From assembly GCF_022539505.1 (NCBI RefSeq), contig NC_061510.1, forward strand, positions 401,184,249 to 401,248,248: DNA of 64,000 nt. The letters are read 5' to 3'. Source of the DNA: Lolium rigidum. Its lineage: Eukaryota > Streptophyta > Magnoliopsida > Poales > Poaceae. Under the pieces are notes generated by a model that saw nothing but the letters and a program-made list of their open reading frames with translations, made no database searches and was not told where the DNA came from. A program made the position numbers and the translations under genes. This document shows positions 11,935 through 23,000 of this stretch, piece by piece; the stretch's first letter is position 1; each line of letters begins with the position of its first letter.

Positions 11935-14640
11935 TGTAATATCCCAGGTTTAGAGGCAAGAAAAAGAGAGAACACAAGAGTGTGCATTGCATTCATGCAT
12001 AGAAAATCCGGGGGATTTTCGCGCGTTCATCTAAAACCCAAAGTGATCGAGGTTTCTCTTGTGTCGATGGAACTGATGTGTGTCATCCACACAAGTGCGA
12101 TAAATTTTGACATGACCTTTGTTGATTTATTATGTTTCCGAGGTAAATAGTTTGAATTCAAATTCAAATATGGAAGACAGAATTCAAACAAGATATTGAA
12201 TTGGAATTTGAAATTTAAACAAGTAAATAGATATAATATGTACAAGTAAATACTTGATAGTTCCAAATAAATAAATGTGTTAAACTTTATTACAAATGAC
12301 ATTATTCAATACATTACAAGTTAGAAAAGAAATAGAAAATTACAAAAGAATAAAAGAAATCCCTAAACTAAATCTTCCATTTCTCTTTTTATCATTCCTT
12401 CCTGTAAAACAAACAACAAAGATAAAAGAGAATCGTGTTACGATTAAAATGTCGCCATCATCAAGGATGAGGCATTTTGATATTGGAACTCAACTATTAG
12501 ACCTTAGAAACTTGTCCTAATATCTAAATTATGGTTTAGAGGGATCAATTTCAATCTACAGGCAGCTTTGTGAATCAGATATCATCTTTGGATCATAAGA
12601 GTGATAGATGAATCATTTTGTATCATTAAGTAACAATGAGCAAATAGGCAACATGGACAAGTGACAACATTTGATCCATATCAAATAAGGGAAAAGGGCA
12701 ACAATATTTGATCCACTTATTTTAGGCAACAAAGGCAACTAATTAATTCCTCTAACCTAGTCAAGTTCCTATTTAAAACAAGCCCACATGCTTCAAATAA
12801 AATAATTCACCGTTGACATTAGATGGTCAAGATGAATGATCAGTAGCCACACAATTTAATCCCACAAGTTAAAATGCAAAGCCAACATGCTAGCAGACCA
12901 ATAGGAATAAATATTAGACAAGTACATAGTAGCATGATCAGGCAAGGGATAAAGATGGACCAGTCATGCCCTGCACCAGTAAGTAAGGTAAACCAATTTG
13001 GCCACCTCCACATGGAGGAAGGGGCCACTTGCAAGCACCTTAATCACTACATGCAACCTGTGTGCTGTCAACCACACAGCAAGTACTCCAGTAGTATAAA
13101 AGCCAATCACATGCATCTGGCAGAGGGTGTTTCTCTTTAGCCAAACAGTATCAACCATTTCTAGAACACATAGGCTTATCAACTCAAGACCACCATCAGA
13201 TGTCCATGGATCATCAAACCACTAGGAAGCAAATCAAGCAGACCGGGAGGAGGAGGAATATCACAAGATGCAGTTTAGTTCAGAACCAACAAGAACAAGC
13301 TACCAAGCTACAGAGAGCAGCAGGTAGAATCTCACCAGAAATACAAGCTACGAGTATCTGTTCTTAGCCTTTGCATCTCGGGGAAAATAAAAGGGTAATA
13401 TGCAAAGCAGATCCATCTACCCTTCCACTAAATTTTCATCTAGGAGGATTAGAAGGATTTTTCTCTCAGATCTGCATAGAGGTGCTATGCAATAATCATC
13501 ACAGAGAAATTATAAAGCCACACTTTAGTATATGTTCTTATCCAGTATTTTTGCCTCAGCCTTTGCATCACAAGCTGGGCCAAGATCTCAAGTGCAACAT
13601 ATGTTCTTATAAATTTTACACAACACATCTTTCACCAATAAATTCAGCATCTACAGTGGTCTACTTGGGGTCCAGGAAATCATCCTAGGCCGACCAAGTA
13701 GTACCAAAGCAGCAATCAGAGACTATAAGCATACAAGTTAACACAGCAAGCCCTCCAAGTAAATAGCCAAGTCAAGCATCAAGTAAATAATACATCCTTT
13801 CAGGTAAAAGCAAAACAATCGGTGCATGTGCATGGATGAATAACCCATCCAAACAGGGGCATCACAAATAGATAGTAATTGGTAGAGCAGCCAGTGATTA
13901 ATCAACTTGATACATGAAGCTACTTAGGGTCCAGGAATCATTCCTAGGCCAACCAAGTAATTTCCTGGAACACCACAACAATGACCAGCCTTAGAAAAGC
14001 ATCACCCAACAACCTGGACAAGCATGTATGTAGCTGTTCTTATCAAATACCAGTACTACAACACTTTACCAAAATATAGATCACATAAAGGAGTATCTAG
14101 AGGATCATAAGATCATTGTATATATCCATACAAATGCCAAAGTACATAACCATCAGTACATAATAATTAGCCAAGAGCAGGCTTATGATAAGGTTTAAAC
14201 TGAAACTGTCAAGCTTCAGTTTTATCAGAGATAATAACACAACAAGCAAATTATATTTGGATGAGTAAATCACCCAAACAGGGGTTAACATAGACCACAC
14301 ATGCTTTGGCTGATTAATTCATCCAAAAGGAAAGCATGTCACTTCACATATGAATTACCATCATATGCAGTAGATGTAGTAATTATAGGCATTGAATTAC
14401 ACACAGGTATCCAGCAACAATTGTACGACACAGGATATCATGGTCATAGGTAGAGATGAGGGGAGGATTAGCTCACATTGCAATTGCAGCAGTAGAAGAA
14501 GTTGACGCCGGGGTTGCGTCGCGGCACCGTCCCGCCGGCGCCAAGGTCGAGGGGGTAGTAGCAGCGCACCCTAACCAGCACCATGCCACCACCAGCACAT
14601 GTGTTGTAATATGATGGTTCCTCTTGTAGTGAGTCTAGTG
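11935..14640 (+). repeat. Putative 3' LTR of the decayed Gypsy element, right end uncertain
   Basis: It starts tgtaatatcccaggttt immediately after a purine-rich tract, a common LTR start in grass Gypsy elements. No matching 5' LTR lies in the window, so the extent is a guess. Inside are imperfect repeats: a block beginning ctacttggggtccagg near 13660 and again, with changes, near 13918, and a caaacagggg phrase near 13850 and 14276. GC content rises sharply at 14500-14570. No convincing gene is present. Confidence 0.3.
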
Positions 14641-16428
14641 TTGCATGTAGTTCTCATGTTCATTTTTTGTGCTCGCTAACTTCTTCCACAATAGCAGAGG
14701 TGGAGTTATGTGTACTTCGGGGGGGGGGGGGGGGGCACCGCCCCCAGCCCATGAAAAAATTAGCCAAAAACCTGGTTCATGATCATCTTTAGTGTTTTCC
14801 TTGGAAAGGATTCAAATGGTACGGTCGGTGGATGGCCTCCTCCAATTCGCCACGACATCTATTGGCCAACAAAGGGCCATTTTTTTGGAGTTCTGCCTCA
14901 TCGGGCTTGGCTACGAAGCTATGTCGCAAGCTATCAAGCGATCGAAGAACAATCTTCGTTGATCCGGTAACTAGTCTAGCCGAAAGGTCACCGTGTGAGG
15001 CGACGACTTAGTATGTTTGCAATCTTCAACCTCCTTGTGTAATGCCAACATGGAGGATGTGTTGCTTTCATGGGAAGGCCATGTCCTAGAGCTATGGAAA
15101 CCTCGATGTTCAAAGTGGCATTGCCCCCCTGAGGTGGATCTCAAGGGGAGGCAAGGATCTAATCGCGTTTTAGGTTTTCAGTTTGAGGCAGTTCTATCAA
15201 AATCTAGGGATCGGTTTGTAATTTCTATGTTGTTCAAGGTCTTGTTGTTAGGCATTGTGTACATCTGCTTCATTTTTAATACAACGCAGGGGTCCTTCGA
15301 GACCCTTCTTTTGTTAAAATAAACATTTAAGGTTAAGTCTAGTTTGTGTATGCTTGATTTTCTAAAATTTCTTACGTGTAGTTTTGGAGGAACATCAAGA
15401 TGTGAACGATGAAGCCGTTGTATAACTTTTAATGTAACAATCCTTCCCCATCCCGTTGAGAGTCCGCTTTGATGCTCTAGCTTCTCTTCTCTCTCCTACG
15501 GCGGCCTCACTGGTTGTAGTGGAAGGTGGAAGGGAGGATCGCTTCCTCTTGTATGCAGGTGTAGTTTCAGCCTTAGTTGTAAGTTGTTGGCTGCCTTTTT
15601 GGATTTTGCCTTCATGGCATGGAAGTTTTTCTCGCTTGCACAAATGTGTGGTGCTAGGAGGTCACTGCACTCGGCCATCGGGAGGCTACCTTGGCGGTGG
15701 CTTCATGTGAGGGAAGGATTCCGCGAAGCCTTTGTCAATAAACGCTTTAGAGCTCTTGGTGTTGCGGCTCTAGCTAGTTAAGCCGTCAAGGTGGCGGAAG
15801 AGAACATACTATCCCGAGATCTAGAGCACCCAGGGAGATTTTTGAAGGTATGATGTGATGCGGAGTTCATCAGTGGCGACGTTGTCAAGCCGGTGTTGTC
15901 GACCGGACGTGTAGCCATTATGCGCTCTTGTACCATGGGTGCGTGAGCCTCTTCCTCCTCAAACGTGCCACTCAAAAGGATCTTCTTTGAATTTGGCGTG
16001 GAGCCACACACTGACCTCACCCCCAAGTGGTGTAGTCCTCGACGGTGATGTTGGTGGCCGTGCATCGAGCTCTGAGCTCAACAACAATGGAAAAGAAATG
16101 CATTGCATTTGTATATTCCTATCTGATGAATTTTTTGCGAAAAGTGGGGATCATGTTGTAATTTTATGTTACCTTAAGGTTATATATGTAATTGTATGCC
16201 CACCACTTCAATGAATGAACGAATGGAGAAAAACATTGTTATTTCTTTGTTTTACTTCTCTTCAATCTAATGTAGAATCTAACAAGTTTATAAATGAAAT
16301 AAGATAGTTTCCAAGAAAACCCATCATCATTTTTGGATAAAAAGCATAACATATAATTTCGGATGTTTTAGGATTTTTATTACTGTTCGATTCGTCTTAT
16401 AACACTCACTCAAGCGGTGATTCGCAGT
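14641..16428. other. Unassigned intergenic DNA with a 17-base G run
   Basis: I recognise no gene. Several short open frames occur but show no family resemblance and no splice logic. A run of 17 G stands at 14719-14735. Two loosely similar blocks (about 15190-15310 and 16130-16215) both end in sequence resembling a plant transcript 3' end. This suggests a diverged duplicated fragment, perhaps of a processed gene, but I cannot show it. Confidence 0.4.
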
Positions 16429-16429
16429 C

Positions 16430-16476
16430 CACGTGTCCCATGCGAGGCGGTACTGGTAGAGAGACGTGGCGATAAG
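16430..16476 (+). promoter_or_regulatory. G-box, ACGT core and I-box upstream of the Rieske oxygenase gene
   Basis: A perfect CACGTG palindrome lies at 16430-16435, about 180 bp before the chosen ATG. It is followed by gacgtggc at 16463-16470 and GATAAG at 16471-16476. G-boxes with I-boxes are typical of light-regulated plant promoters, which would suit a chlorophyll-related gene. The transcription start is unknown, so some of these may lie in the 5' UTR. Confidence 0.45.
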
Positions 16477-16611
16477 TCGTGCCGGCGAACTGCAGCCGCA
16501 GCGCGGCCGCGCATCCCTCCCGTCCCGCTCCCGCGCGCCACTCTCCACAGCCACATCTTCCTCTCCCACTCCTCGCCGTCGGCCGCCGTGGGATCGATCC
16601 AGCGACACGAC

Positions 16612-18833
16612 ATGGATCCCCTCTCCCTCCTCGTCCTCCCGCGCGCGCGCCCTTCGCTCCCGCCCCGCACCAACGCCGCCAGAGCACCACCATCCGCCGC
16701 CCGCCTCGCGCCGGCGCGACGGTGGCGGCGCCAGCGCGCGCGGCTGTCGTCGCCGGTCTCGGCCGTGGCCGCGGAGGCGCCGCCGTCGCCGTCTCCGTCC
16801 GGCGGCGGGGAGGAGGACTCGGAGGGCCGGTTCGACTGGCTGGACCAGTGGTACCCGTTCGCCCCGGTGTGCGACCTCGACCCCGGCGCGCCGCACGGCA
16901 AGACGGTGCTGGGCCTCCGCGTGGTCGCCTGGTACGACCGCGCCGTCGACGAGTGGCGCGTCTTCGACGACGCCTGCCCGCACCGCCTGGCCCCGCTCTC
17001 CGAGGGCCGGATCGACGACAAGGGCCGCCTCCAGTGCGTCTACCACGGCTGGTGCTTCGACGGCCGCGGCTCCTGCCAGTTCATCCCGCAGGCCCCCGCC
17101 CTCGGCCCACCCGTAATTACGCCCGCCCGCCATTGATCAACCCCATCTCCTTCCTCCTCCGATCATGAAACCAGACTCCCAATCTTCCTCTCGGTTGATT
17201 CTTGGCAGGTGCACAAGAACAGCAAGGCGTGCGTGGCGTCGTACCCGAGCGTGGTGCAGAACAACATCCTCTGGTTCTACCCGAGGGCCGACGCCGAGCA
17301 CCAGGACGTGCTGGAGAGGAAGCGCCCGCCCTTCATCCCGGAGATCGACGATCCCTCATTCGTCACCGTCTACGGCATCAGAGACCTCTCCTACGGGTAC
17401 GTTCTGAAGCTCCATGCCTCCATTGTTCTTACCTGCAGCTGCATTGCAAATACACTCTCAATCAATCAAAACTGTTCCGACATTTGCAGGTACGATGTGC
17501 TGGTGGAGAACCTCATGGACCCTGCTCACGTCCCCTACGCGCACAAGGGGTTGATGGGCAAGCTCCGCAAGAAGGAAGACCCCGGAAGATATGTCCCCTG
17601 CCCTGACATGACCCGCGCTGTCGAATTATTCAGTTTACATTGTCACTGACTGGGAGTGTTGATTCAGCTGCTGTTCTTCTCTTCACAGTTGAGTTCGACA
17701 TAGAGGGTGGCGGGCCAATGAAGATGAAGATAGAGGAGGCGAACGTGAGCGGGTTCCTGTCGCCGCAGGAGAACGGCGGCTACTTCCGGTACGAAGCGCC
17801 GTGCACCTTCTACGGCTCACCGCTTCCCAGGGAGGCCGAGGGAGAGGTATGGATTGATCAGCCCTTTCTCTCACTATTCCTGATGAAAGTGAGCTTGCAA
17901 TAATTCAGATAACAACGAACCGCCACACCATTTATTCGTAAGTTCACAGTTTGTGTTTCGATTGGGCAGGAGAAGAAAAAGAAGAAGCCTCAGTTCATGC
18001 TGGTGTTCATGTGCATTCCCGTGGCACCAGGGAAGAGCAGGGTCATCTGGGCATTCCCAAGGAACGTCGGCGTCTGGCTCGACAAGATCATACCGCGGTG
18101 GTACTACCACATCGGCCAGAACGCCATCTTGGACTCAGACATTTACCTCCTCCACATTGAGGTAACAATTCTAATTCTGAATTTCTGATCTTTATCCAGT
18201 TATCTTTTTTTTTTTGAGATTCTTATCCAGTTATCTTGATCCACCCTACGGAGCTGAAGCACTGCTGTTCTCACTTCATTTCAGGAGCGCAACTTTGCTG
18301 CAGCCGGCGTTGAGAACTGGCAGAAAGCTGTGTACGTGCCCACGCAATCGGACAACATGGTTATCGCCTTCCGAAACTGGTTCAGAAAGCACTGCAAGAG
18401 CCAGGTCGGATGGGCTGCGCCAACTGTCGATCAGCTGCCGGCGACTACAACCAAAGACAAACTCATGGAAAGGTAGAACAAGATCAAACCACCATTCTTC
18501 ACTGCAACCTGAAGCTTGGAACGCCTAAGAATTCAGTGATAACAACAGTGTCGATTTTGCAATGGTGTTCACAGGTACTGGTCACATGTCGCGCAGTGCA
18601 GGAGCTGCAGCACGGCATTGAAGGCCATGAAGGCACTGGAGGTAGCTCTGCAGGTTGCGGCTGTCGCTGTTGTCGGGTTCCTCGCCGTCGCCAAGGGGAC
18701 ACTGGTGACTTCGGTCGTACATAAAACTGCCATCGTGTCCTTAGCCGTCTTATGCTTTGCAGCTTCCCGCTGGCTCGCGAACTTCATCGAGAAGAACTTC
18801 TATTTCCAGGATTACGTCCATGCTTACAAGTGA
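16612..18833 (+). CDS. PTC52: Rieske-type oxygenase of the PAO/TIC55/PTC52 family, most like PTC52 (ACD1-like)
   Basis: The coding exons are 16612-17112, 17209-17396, 17490-17588, 17687-17846, 17970-18161, 18285-18472 and 18575-18833, giving 528 residues. The first ~60 residues are Arg/Pro/Ala-rich and fit a plastid transit peptide. The Rieske [2Fe-2S] ligands are C122/H124 (CPHRLAPL) and C142/H145 (CVYHGW). The mononuclear iron site is N237, D240, H243, H248 ([12 protein letters not shown]). The C terminus has the family's CxxC (C451, C454) followed by two hydrophobic segments, so the protein should sit in a plastid membrane. Family members oxidise chlorophyll intermediates or breakdown products. 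PTC52 is linked to protochlorophyllide a conversion and import of the protochlorophyllide oxidoreductase precursor. The PTC52 assignment over PAO or TIC55 rests on remembered resemblance in the [11 protein letters not shown] and [10 protein letters not shown] segments. Intron 3 fits best as AT-AC. The GT-AG alternative (17633-17688) would insert 14 residues after residue 263. The gene converges on EF-P. Confidence 0.88.
17589..17686 (+). other. Likely AT-AC intron (intron 3 of the Rieske oxygenase gene)
   Basis: The 98-bp intron reads ggaag|atatgtcc at its start and cttctcttcac|agttgag at its end. Using these ends keeps the phase and joins EDPGR directly to VEFD, which is what I expect for this family. 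The ATATGT start differs from a normal GTATGT U2 donor at position +1, and the AC end differs at the last base. That is the paired change known for U2-type AT-AC introns. It lacks the U12 donor consensus ATATCCTT. Confidence 0.6.
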
Positions 18834-18914
18834 AGACACCCTATGTCTTTCCCGTGATAGGATTTTGTAGCTTCTGACCCGATGCGGCTTAGAAAGTGTA
18901 CATGAAGCACATCA

Positions 18915-19394
18915 CATTATTTGATACCGATAGTAGCTGTATATAAAGCAACCATTCTTTTTAGGGACACTGCCTTTCGGTTTTCATATCCAGCGGTGAA
19001 CTGCACACTGAACCCTAGGTATGGCAGAAGAAAATTAAGATTTTTGGTACAGGGTACCAGGAGCTATTGATAGGCGAATTGATAACATGCTCATGACAAG
19101 AGCATAAGGAACAATAATAAAACTTACCAATGAGATATGATCAGCATTTCTGCATGGAAATGCAGTTGATCAGCACTTTCACGTATTATTTTACTTCACA
19201 AAACTGCAGGCCATACATGGGCAGTACATTTCAGCATCAGCCTGTATAGCACGGCAAGCATTCTTTATCGGCGTTTCAGCAGAACTCAAACAGGAAGTCA
19301 GATGGAATGAACATTGAAGCCTATAAGAACAGAATGTGTTGTTGAATACTGAACACTTGGAAAAGCTGGATGTGCCTTTTCTCAGGAGGCAGAT
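18915..19394. repeat. Imperfect direct duplication in the intergenic 3' region, copy 1
   Basis: This copy begins near ttgataccgatagtagctg, includes a stretch around tatgatcagcatttctgcatg, and ends in ctcaggaggcag. It matches copy 2 at 19488-19942 with many substitutions and small indels. It overlaps the expected 3' UTR of the Rieske oxygenase gene and may carry transcript ends of both convergent genes. Confidence 0.65.
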
Positions 19395-19403
19395 TCAGAA
19401 TTA

Positions 19404-19485
19404 CTCCCTCCGGTCCTATTTAATTGACCCAGATTTAGTACAAAGTTGTGCTAAATCTGAGTCAATTAAAAGAGACCAGAGGGAG
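19404..19485. mobile_element. Short Stowaway-type MITE
   Basis: 82 bp with inverted ends ctccctccggtcc and ggaccagagggag (one mismatch, apart from offset), flanked by TA at 19402-19403 and 19486-19487. The whole element folds back on itself: aatttgacccagattta-like arms surround a short loop. TA duplication and CTCCCTC termini define Tc1/Mariner-derived Stowaway elements. It sits exactly at the border between the two copies of the duplicated block. Confidence 0.85.
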
Positions 19486-19487
19486 TA

Positions 19488-19942
19488 CTTAATATCGATA
19501 ATAGCTGTATGTAGAGCAACTAGTTCTTTTCTCAACAAACACCAGCTTCCATTATTCAAATCAAGTGTGGAGATGCTGTGGCCTATGGGTGTCACAAAAG
19601 AAAGTTCAGAATTTATATCAAATTTATATCAACACAGGTGAAGAGAAAGTTGCGGCAAAACCATACAAAGAACAATAACAGAACATATTGATATATGATC
19701 AGCTTTTCCACGTGGAATTGCAGATGTTGAGCACATCCCAGTATTATTTCACTCCACAAAATTGAAAGTTATACAAGGGCAATACATTTCAATGTCAGCG
19801 TGTACAGCGCATGAGACATTCTTTATCAGCGCTTCCCTAGAATTCAAAAAGAGAACCTATTTAAATTATATCTATTAAGAACAAATGTGTTGAATACTGA
19901 ACTCTTGGTAAAGCTGGGTGCTTTTTCTGAGGAGGCAGTGTC
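19488..19942. repeat. Imperfect direct duplication in the intergenic 3' region, copy 2
   Basis: Second copy of the block at 18915-19394. Shared landmarks are atcgataatagctgtatgtag, tatatgatcagcttttccacg, and gttgaatactgaactcttgg followed by gaggaggcag. The remaining 19943-20027 belongs to the probable 3' UTR of EF-P on the minus strand. Confidence 0.65.
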
Positions 19943-20027
19943 ATTCACACAAGCAAACATCTAAGAACGCAAGCACGAGTCCAATCCCAATACTGGAGCA
20001 CACAATGCCATCTGCATGAGACAGCAT

Positions 20028-23000
20028 TTAGGCCCTGAAATACAAAATTGCTCCAGTGAATTTAATAGGAAATTAACTATCAAAATACAGAAGGTTATCA
20101 CAGAATCCATTTACAGAACAATACAACAATACATAATCCCACAACTTACCTCGTCATGTATGAGTCATCCACAGTACTAATAACGATGCTCTCCCCCACT
20201 TCAATAAAAGGGGGAGCCTACAATTGGCAAAAACATGATGGAAGTGAGAAATACTTTAAAGTTGCAGGACTACATCAAATTTCATGGTTTCTGATATTTA
20301 CTATTGATAACTAGGATGTGTTGCCGGAAATTGTAATCTAAAAAACTATTTCATGGTAAAAACTAGATGTTGCAGTATAACTGAAGGGAGTGAAGCAGGT
20401 TTGCAGTGGCTACAATTTTATCACTAAAAAGGAAAAAAAAGTGGTTCAAGAGAAATTAATATGAAGGGAATGTATCTCGACTTTAAACATCATATGTAGA
20501 ATGATACACTACTGATTCAGTATGTACAAATCAGTTGTACAGAAACGATGTGATGAGTGCTAAGCAATTGTTCTACAACAACAAATACATGACAAAGAAG
20601 CACATGTTTCAAGTAAATAAGTTCTCAGCTAGGATAATCATGTCAGTGTTGACTAGGTTCGGTTTAGAGCTTGTCGTACTTCCATGTGGATACATTTGTG
20701 GATGTAAGTTATGCAACATGAGAGATTACATAACAAACGTATGAGTACTGATAAGATGCTCTCCGTACACATTCCGCAAAGAGTAAAGACACAAGACTGA
20801 CATTGCAATAACAACTATTTCTAGATGTACTTCAAACAATTTATTAAAGGGCTAGGTGAATAAACTCTGCGAAATGGTACCCATCAACTTACAAGCACTG
20901 TAAGACCATTATCCAGCACAACTCTTTTATATCTGCATTTAGTACAAATACAAGCTTAGTTACCGCATAACACTGGGCCTCACATATTTAATAATAAAAG
21001 ATTCATGAAGGTGATTGAAGTGGAATGTGCAATGCACTGTGCATAGATATAATTCTGTAGTATTGCAGGTCACAAGTATCGTGTAACGTGCAAGGAGAAT
21101 GACAGACAATGGTCCATAAGTCCCGGTCCCCAAAAATCCACTGCAGCATTAGACAATTCCCTTTTACCAAAAAGATCTTTGTATCGAATGTTAAGGTTTC
21201 CATACTCCGACCCGCTGATATGGCTTTATGAACAAACTACTGCAATATTATTCATTAACATATATTTTTTAGCACATTTACTAGCAGGTTAGCAGAGATC
21301 TGAGGTAAAAAATAAATCTTACAAATTCTGGGTCAGCGAAACTTTGAAGTCACTCAGTGGGACCCAGCACTGAATGTTTTAGACGACTCTAGTACACATG
21401 ACCTAATGCTTATAGCTTTTGTAGATTTTTTTTGTTATGAAAGCTCATATTATGGTTACTCATCATGTTTACTAGAGTCGTCCAAAGAATTAGTTTTTGC
21501 AGCCTGTAGCCATAAGATTGCTGCCTGTAAATACTAACTATGCAATAACTTTCCAATCTCTTCTCTGTGCAAATAATTATTCATCTTGTTTGTTCACTCC
21601 AGACTAAAAGGCTTATATTATGGTTAGATCACTATGAACACTCACACCAAGCAACATACGCAACAACAGCATCGAACATGTTATTATATTACTATAACTT
21701 CATTGCTGAACATCACAAGAGTGCTTATATTGAGCTACAAAATATGAAAAGCCACTTTGACTTGACATAATAATATTCAACCCATTAAAGGTAGGAGAAA
21801 AATATATAACCCAAAAGGCCAAAACCATCAAGGCATAATAAATAGATGCAGCAGAAATAAGAATTAATTAGATGATGAATAGTATGAGAAACTCACTGTG
21901 GTTGAGCAGTTAGCCCTTTCGTATTAGGCTGTGCTTCAACAACTGTGCAAGTCACACGAGGAGGCACCGAGCCAGACAATGGTCGGCCATCAAAGTACTG
22001 TAGAGTCACCTTCATCTCATCTGTTACAAGTGAGAAAATGAGCATGATGCCATGATATGAACAAAGACATTTTAAACCACAATTCTGAAAATGAGCAAGA
22101 AATATCAACGTCGAGCGAATCATCTACACTGTCAATTCAGAAGTCGAGCCTCTTAGGCGATGCCATCTTTGTTGTGGCTACAAACTATGAGGAAATGCAC
22201 ATGTACCGGATAAGGTTAAGCCCGCTAATACAATCACTATCATTTGTAAGGTAAAAATTTAAGCGTCCCACATATATTATATTAATCAGAATTGACGTTT
22301 TAGTCAGTTTTGATCATATTGAAAGTAACTACAGTAGCAGCACTAACTTGCATGTATGAGAGCTAGAGGCACAAAGGGAACCAAGCATCTAACTATTCAA
22401 AAGGTAAAAGCAAAAGAGCATTCCTAGAATCTAGGATTGACAACAAATTGGTGTGTCATGTGGTTGCTGATCAATATTGCTTGGACCTTTCAGATATGCA
22501 GCGGCTTTGCCAAACAGTTCCTTCGAAACTTCAAGTTGCTCAAAGGTGTTGGGCCTGACAAAAAGAATTCCAGATGAAGACATCACTAAATGGATATAAA
22601 TGAATATGGACGGCATCACAGCACATCATGCTAATGAATGAATGAATGAATGAAACATACTCCATAAGAGCCACGTTGTCTCCTTCGTGATACAGATATG
22701 TAAAAGATTTCTCCTCAACAAAAACTCCTGAATGTGTTAAAAAGAGTGTAATGATTAGAGTTCGATTATGAACATGGACTTAAATTGTTGAATCTAAACG
22801 ACCAAACCAAATTACTGTTTAGCATGGTTGTGTTTTATGAAACTGTCACTGGACTATATTGTTGGAAAGAAAATGCTTAGATGGTAACTCAAGCAAGATC
22901 CTGTTGAAAACCAGGTTATTTTGGCCACCTTGTAGGAAAACATAGTTTAATAAGGCGTCCAGTTACTTTTTCAGTTTCTTCAATTATTACTGGCATGTGT

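Noticed and set aside
16327..17168. Several long open frames on both strands over the first exon of the Rieske oxygenase gene
   Set aside because: They are shadows caused by very high GC content. Only the frame starting at 16612 carries the Rieske motifs and continues through phased exons.
17633..17688. GT-AG intron 3 of the Rieske oxygenase gene
   Set aside because: In phase, but it inserts 14 residues between conserved blocks. Kept only as the alternative to the AT-AC model.
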